Origin: Sphingosinicella sp. YJ22
Lineage (GTDB): Bacteria > Pseudomonadota > Alphaproteobacteria > Sphingomonadales > Sphingomonadaceae
Direction: 5' to 3'
DNA length: 64,000 bases
Assembly (NCBI RefSeq): GCF_011320075.1
Contig: NZ_JAANPA010000003.1
Coordinates: 1 to 64,000, forward strand
Part shown: piece by piece, positions 59,894 to 64,000 of the stretch
How the letters are laid out: the number at the start of each line of letters is the position of its first letter
Position numbering within the stretch: the stretch's first letter is position 1
Translations under genes and position numbers: made by a program
Notes under the pieces: generated by a model
The model's database searches: none
What the model was told of the DNA's origin: nothing
Seen by the model: the letters and a program-made list of their open reading frames with translations, nothing else

Positions 59894-61327
59894 ATGGTGT
59901 CCGATCCCCAGCATTTCGACGTGATCATCGTCGGCGCCGGCCTGTCGGGAATCGGCATGGCCCATCATCTCCAGCGCCTCTGCCCCTGGGCCCGCTACGC
60001 GATCCTCGAGGCGCGCCAGGCGATCGGCGGCACCTGGGACCTGTTCCGCTATCCCGGCATCCGCTCGGACAGCGACATGCACACCTTGGGCTACAGCTTC
60101 CGCCCGTGGCGCGACCCCGACGCGATCGCCGGCGGCGACAAGATCCGGCGCTATATCGAGGACACTGCGGCCGAGGCCGGCATCGACCGGCACATCAGCT
60201 TCGGCGTGAAGGTGGCCCGCGCCGCCTGGTCGTCCGAGCAAGCGCGCTGGCGGGTGGAGGCCACGGACGGCAGCGCCCGCACCTGCCGCTTCCTCGTCAT
60301 GTGCGCCGGCTATTACAGTTATGACGAAGGCCACCGCCCGACCTGGCCGGGTGAAGACAGCTTCGACGGTGCCATCGTCCACCCGCAATTCTGGCCAGAC
60401 GATCTCGACTGGCGCGGTAAGCGTATCGCCGTGATCGGCAGCGGCGCGACCGCGGTCACCCTCATCCCCGCGCTCGCCGAACAGGCCGCGCACGTCACCA
60501 TGGTCCAGCGCTCGCCGAGCTTCGTGATGGCGCGACCCTCGCGCGACGGCATCGCCAGGGCGCTCCAGGCGGTCCTTCCGGCGCGAACCGCCGCCGGGCT
60601 CGTCCGCTGGAAGAACGTGCTGCTCCAGCAATTCTTCTTTCGCCTGTCGCGCCGCCGCCCCGCCAAGGTGAAGGCCAAGCTTCTGGCGCTCACCGGGCAG
60701 CAGGTCGGCGCCGATCAGCTCCACCACTTCACGCCGCGCTACAATCCGTGGGAGCAGCGCCTGTGCCTGGCGCCGGACGGCGACCTGTTCGCGGCACTCC
60801 GCGCGGGGTCCGCTTCCGTCGTAACCGGCGAGATCGAACGGTTCACGCCCGACGGACTGCGCCTCGCCGACGGCAGCGAGGTCGCCGCAGACATCATCGT
60901 CACCGCGACCGGCCTCAAGGTCCAGTTGGCAGGCGCCGCCGCGCTGAGCGTCGATGGCCAGCCCGTCCGCCTCGGCGACGCGATGGCCTACAAGGGCCTG
61001 TTCTTCTCCGACCTGCCGAACTTTGCCTCCATCTTCGGCTACACCAATGCCAGCTGGACGCTGAAGGCCGACCTGTCCGCCGCCTTCATCTGCCGGGTGC
61101 TCAACCGCATGCGCCGCCGCGGCGAGACGGTGGTGGCGCCGCGCCGCGACCCGAGCGTTCCCGAGCGGCCCTTCATCGATTTCTCGTCGACCTATCTGCG
61201 TCGCGCCGCCGCGGAGCTGCCCAAGCAGGGCGAGCGCGGGCCGTGGCGGCTTCGCCAGAGCTACGCCGCCGACCTCATGAACCTGCGCTTCGGCCGCGTC
61301 GCGGACGGGGTGCTCACCTTCCGATGA
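59894..61327 (+). CDS. Flavin-containing monooxygenase, Baeyer-Villiger type
   Basis: The 477-residue protein has the FAD motif VIIVGAGLSGIGMAHHL, the family fingerprint FxGxxxHxxxW in FDGAIVHPQFWP, and a second nucleotide motif IAVIGSGATAVTL for NADPH. This combination marks type I Baeyer-Villiger monooxygenases, which insert an oxygen next to a ketone. GGTWDLFRYPGIRSDSDMHT is also typical. The substrate is unknown. The start region is ambiguous: ATG 59894 and GTG 59897 follow GGAGAG. It overlaps the following methyltransferase gene by four bases, so the two work in one transcript. Confidence 0.85.
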   Translation: MVSDPQHFDVIIVGAGLSGIGMAHHLQRLCPWARYAILEARQAIGGTWDLFRYPGIRSDSDMHTLGYSFRPWRDPDAIAGGDKIRRYIEDTAAEAGIDRHISFGVKVARAAWSSEQARWRVEATDGSARTCRFLVMCAGYYSYDEGHRPTWPGEDSFDGAIVHPQFWPDDLDWRGKRIAVIGSGATAVTLIPALAEQAAHVTMVQRSPSFVMARPSRDGIARALQAVLPARTAAGLVRWKNVLLQQFFFRLSRRRPAKVKAKLLALTGQQVGADQLHHFTPRYNPWEQRLCLAPDGDLFAALRAGSASVVTGEIERFTPDGLRLADGSEVAADIIVTATGLKVQLAGAAALSVDGQPVRLGDAMAYKGLFFSDLPNFASIFGYTNASWTLKADLSAAFICRVLNRMRRRGETVVAPRRDPSVPERPFIDFSSTYLRRAAAELPKQGERGPWRLRQSYAADLMNLRFGRVADGVLTFR

Positions 61328-62160
61328 TTGAGCCGAAGACGCTTCAGACCGAGGCGGACGTCGCCGGTCATTATGACGAGCTCGACGCGGTCTATCGCGA
61401 GATCTGGGGCGAGCACGTCCATCACGGGCTGTGGCGCAGCGGGCGCGAAAGCGTCGCCGAAGCCACCGATGCGCTGAGCGATCTCGTCGCCGATCGGCTC
61501 GGCGCCAAACCCGGCGACCATCTCGCCGACATCGGCTGCGGCTACGGCGCCACCGCGGCGCGCTTCGCCGGGCGGCTGGGAGTCACCGTCACCGGCTTCA
61601 CCTTGTCCGAGGCACAGGCGCGCGTGGCGCGGGCACGGCCGGGCGACCTCGCCTTCCACGTCCGCGACTGGCTCGACAACGGGATGGCGGATGCGACCTT
61701 CGACCACGCCTATGCGATCGAAAGCACCGAGCACATGATCGACAAGCCCGCCATCTTCCGCGAGGCCGCGCGCACGCTGAAGCCCGGCGGCCGCTTCGTA
61801 GTCTGCGCCTGGCTATCGGAGGATGCGCCGAGCCGCTGGCGTGTGCGCCGCCTGCTCGAGCCGATCTGCCGCGAGGGCCGCCTGCCCGGCCTGGGCACGC
61901 GCGGCGAATATGAAGGCTGGGCGGCCGCAGCTGGCTTCCGAACGATCGGCTATGAAGACCTCAGCCGTGAGGTGCGCAACACCTGGTCGATCGTCACTCG
62001 CCGTCTCGCCGGCCGGGTGCTCACCAGCGCGCGCTATCGCCGCCTGCTGACGAGCCGCGCCACCCGCAACCGCAGCTTCGCGCTGAGCCTGCCACGCCTG
62101 ATCCTCGCCTACCGCACCGGCGCGATGCGCTACGGCGTCTTCACCTTCGAGACGCGCTAG
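61324..62160 (+). CDS. SAM-dependent methyltransferase
   Basis: The 278-residue class I methyltransferase has the SAM-binding motif LADIGCGYGATAARFA, a motif II-like DHAYAIESTEHM, and the LKPGGRFVVCAW motif. It resembles gamma-tocopherol/sterol C-methyltransferases and cyclopropane fatty acid synthases in this region, all using lipids or isoprenoids. The start is ATG in the ATGA overlap with the monooxygenase. A lipid-like substrate is suggested by its partner and by the basic, hydrophobic C-terminal part. Convergent with the MBL-fold gene, stops overlapping by four bases. Confidence 0.83.
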   Translation: MIEPKTLQTEADVAGHYDELDAVYREIWGEHVHHGLWRSGRESVAEATDALSDLVADRLGAKPGDHLADIGCGYGATAARFAGRLGVTVTGFTLSEAQARVARARPGDLAFHVRDWLDNGMADATFDHAYAIESTEHMIDKPAIFREAARTLKPGGRFVVCAWLSEDAPSRWRVRRLLEPICREGRLPGLGTRGEYEGWAAAAGFRTIGYEDLSREVRNTWSIVTRRLAGRVLTSARYRRLLTSRATRNRSFALSLPRLILAYRTGAMRYGVFTFETR

Positions 62161-63620
62161 GCCTGGTAGGCGACATATTCGACATAGAGGTCGTTGTCCT
62201 CGTCGAGCCTGTCGCGAAAATCGGGATCGCGCCCGAGGGCATCGATATCGGGATCCTCTTTCCACAAGCGGTCGCCGCGGATCAGCCGCCCCCTGGTCCG
62301 CTCGAGCAGCGCTTCCTTGACGTGGCCATAGGGCATCTCCCAGCCCGGCGGGTCCTTGTCCTGCTTGCCCTGCTTGGAGGCGACCGTCTGGTCCGTCGAG
62401 CAGGCGGCGACCAGCTCCTTATGGGTCATCAGCTCGAGGCCTCGGCCGCGCAAAGTCGCATTGTGACTGCCATGATGGCCGACCTTGTAGAAGCGCGTCC
62501 GGCCGAGGACCTGCTCGGCGGTCAGCTCCTCTCCGTTCACCTTGTAGGTCTGGTCGTGCCACGAGAGCCAGTTGCCGACCTGGGCGTCCGCGGCGAACAG
62601 CATGAAGGTGTCGTCGGGCAGGCGGAAGGCGAGCACCAGGCTGGTGTTGTTGGTGTCGCTGTCGAGCTTGAGGGCGAGCGCTTCGAACGGCTGCAGCCAG
62701 GTGGAATCGATGCGCCGGTAGCTCTGTTCCTTGCCGTCGCTGTCGAGCGGCGCGAAATAATGGTCCTGGAACCAGTCGCGAACCGGATCCCGGCCCTTCT
62801 CTCCGGACTCCATCTCCTTGAGGCAGCCGCAATAGCGCGGCGAAAAGGGGGAGGTCTGGCCGGCGGCTTCGGCGCCGCCGTCGAGCGGCATGGAATAGGC
62901 AAGGAAGCTTTCGGCGAGGTAGGTTTCCTTGCCCTCCCCCTTGCTCGGCAGGTCCTTGAACAGCCGCGATTCGCTGCGCGGCGGCGCGAGCACGAGGGCG
63001 GGCAGTCCGGTGCCCGGAACGTCGACCACGTCGCCCGGACCGAGGTAGCGGACCTCGTCCGACTGCGCCTTGAGTTCCTCCATGACGCGCCGGCCGGTGA
63101 GACGGCCCTTCGGGGCAGCGCCGAGGTCGCTGCCGAACGCGGCCGGTGCCGCGTCGTCGTGCGGCCCGATGAAGCCGCCGAGGCCATCCGTGCCTTCGAT
63201 GTCATGGCCGCTCGCAGCGAGCGCTACGGCGAAATGGGTGACGGCCTCCTTGCGGTCCTCGAATGCGTCGCGCAGCCCCTCCGCCTGCTTGTCATTCGGG
63301 TCCTCGGTCCACGCCATCCACAGCTGGCGGAACAGCGGCCGGTCCTTGTCGAGAAGGATCTCCTTCGCCTGGGAAAAGCCGCTGATATGGTCCCAATGTT
63401 CGTGCGTCACGACGAGGAGATCGACGCTGCCCCCCGCCGTCTCGCGGATGTCTGCGGCGACCTTCTTCATATAGTCCGAGGCGCCGGACACGCCCTGCAG
63501 CAGTCCGCAGTCAATCATGACGTGGCTCTTGGTGCCGTCATCCCGTTCGATGCGGATGAGGAAGCAGTCGCCGAGCAGCTTCTTGTACATGCGCACGACG
63601 ACCTTGCTGATCTCGCTCAT
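62157..63620 (-). CDS. MBL-fold metallohydrolase, ComEC-like
   Basis: The 487-residue protein has the metal-binding motif LVVTHEHWDHISG (His73, His75, Asp77, His78) and a later YKVGHHGSHNAT, a pattern found in ComEC-like MBL proteins that act on DNA, RNA or small molecules. It lacks membrane segments. Inserts of unknown fold occupy about residues 90-330. AGGAG five bases before the ATG is an excellent ribosome site. The start overlaps the end of the following (upstream) partial gene in ATGA. Function is unknown; the pairing suggests a two-gene system. Confidence 0.83.
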   Translation of the reverse strand: MSEISKVVVRMYKKLLGDCFLIRIERDDGTKSHVMIDCGLLQGVSGASDYMKKVAADIRETAGGSVDLLVVTHEHWDHISGFSQAKEILLDKDRPLFRQLWMAWTEDPNDKQAEGLRDAFEDRKEAVTHFAVALAASGHDIEGTDGLGGFIGPHDDAAPAAFGSDLGAAPKGRLTGRRVMEELKAQSDEVRYLGPGDVVDVPGTGLPALVLAPPRSESRLFKDLPSKGEGKETYLAESFLAYSMPLDGGAEAAGQTSPFSPRYCGCLKEMESGEKGRDPVRDWFQDHYFAPLDSDGKEQSYRRIDSTWLQPFEALALKLDSDTNNTSLVLAFRLPDDTFMLFAADAQVGNWLSWHDQTYKVNGEELTAEQVLGRTRFYKVGHHGSHNATLRGRGLELMTHKELVAACSTDQTVASKQGKQDKDPPGWEMPYGHVKEALLERTRGRLIRGDRLWKEDPDIDALGRDPDFRDRLDEDNDLYVEYVAYQA

Positions 63621-64000
63621 TGGCCGCTCCTGTGCATGAACGCGAAGGGCTCAGCGTCGACCGGGTCGCAGCGGCCGCGGAAGGTCAGCACCTCCGGATC
63701 GCCGCCGAGATAGGCGCGCTGCCGCGCAAGCCGGCGCTCGTCGCGGATCGACTTGCGAACGACGCGCCTGACCCGGCCGTCCTTCAGGTCGACGATCAGG
63801 GTGGACCCGCCACGGAAGACGAAGTCGGGCTTGATCCAGCGCGGGTCGTCGGCCGCCATTGCGCCGGAATCCGCGCGCTGCTGGTCCTCGGCCTTGTAAT
63901 AAGCGCGCCGCCGCTGGGTGATCTGGACGATCAATTGGGCGAGCACCTGCCCGTCCGGACCCTGGCGCCGCGACACGCGGACGGTGTGAACCTCGACCTT
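63617..64000 (-). CDS. Partial gene of unknown function, runs off the right edge
   Basis: Only the C-terminal 127 or so residues are visible; the frame is open to the right edge, beginning VEVHTVRVSRRQGPDGQV in this window. It contains LAQLIVQITQRRRAYY, then KPDFVFRGGSTLIVDL and many arginines (GRVRRVVRKSIRDERRLAR), and ends FAFMHRSGQ. The first part reads like the last portion of a larger protein and not like a start. A GTG at 63976 would give 119 residues but has no ribosome site that I can assess. Stop overlaps the MBL-fold gene start by four bases, so translation is coupled. Confidence 0.65.
   Translation of the reverse strand, partial: KVEVHTVRVSRRQGPDGQVLAQLIVQITQRRRAYYKAEDQQRADSGAMAADDPRWIKPDFVFRGGSTLIVDLKDGRVRRVVRKSIRDERRLARQRAYLGGDPEVLTFRGRCDPVDAEPFAFMHRSGQ

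Overview
The window is very GC-rich chromosomal DNA, dense with genes and free of phage, plasmid or insertion-sequence signatures. The gene set suggests an alphaproteobacterium, most likely of the order Sphingomonadales (inference, not proven). Supporting points are the lepB-rnc-era cluster, a PmtA-type phospholipid methyltransferase, an Lrp-type regulator, an EstA-type GDSL autotransporter, an RTX metalloprotease, a large soluble poly-HAMP kinase and short palindromic REP-type repeats. Coordinates are mostly exact; several start codons were moved from the longest reading frame to a start with a good ribosome binding site. Family names come from recognition of motifs, not from a database search.

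Layout. 1-5.4 kb: SleB-type wall hydrolase (cut by the left edge), acetyl-CoA synthetase, glucokinase, a short-chain dehydrogenase and a small secreted protein. 5.4-9 kb: an Lrp regulator overlapping a phytoene-desaturase-like flavoenzyme, divergent from an S41 peptidase. 9-17.3 kb: gor, pgi, lepB-rnc-era, a GT39-like membrane protein and rtcB. 17.6-22.9 kb: histidine phosphatase, CobB sirtuin, a beta-lactamase-fold protein lacking the deacylating Glu, small proteins, dapB, nth and tRNA-Arg(CCG). 23-26.4 kb: translationally coupled homogentisate pathway hppD-hmgA-fahA. 27.1-35.7 kb: a signalling locus with two hybrid histidine kinases, one carrying nine near-identical 92-residue HAMP repeats, and a divergent operon of a winged-helix protein and two small membrane proteins. 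35.9-41.9 kb: HAD phosphatase, aminotransferase, and a TetR regulator divergent from a three-domain LplT-Aas fusion, with a perfect 14-bp inverted repeat between them. 42-52.5 kb: RTX metalloprotease, phosphatidylserine decarboxylase divergent from a class III aminotransferase, GDSL autotransporter, O-methyltransferase, an Mpo1-like membrane protein and PmtA. 52.6-56.8 kb: aroA-aroC-aroB-aroE with overlapping ends. 56.8-59.8 kb: cysD-cysN and an FKBP; CysN carries a decayed APS-kinase tail. 59.9-64 kb: a Baeyer-Villiger-type monooxygenase coupled to a methyltransferase, then an MBL-fold hydrolase coupled to a gene that runs off the right edge.

How the genes fit together. Two themes recur. One is membrane lipid metabolism: Psd makes phosphatidylethanolamine, PmtA methylates it towards phosphatidylcholine, and the TetR-flanked LplT-Aas fusion probably re-acylates lysophospholipid. 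The other is acetyl-CoA and aromatic metabolism: Acs activates acetate and CobB is the usual deacylase of Acs; the aro genes make chorismate, while hppD-hmgA-fahA degrade tyrosine. The best candidates for something poorly described are the poly-HAMP kinase locus with its divergent small-membrane-protein operon, the CysN with a dead APS-kinase tail, the membrane-anchored aminotransferase opposite psd, and the MBL-fold pair at the right edge.
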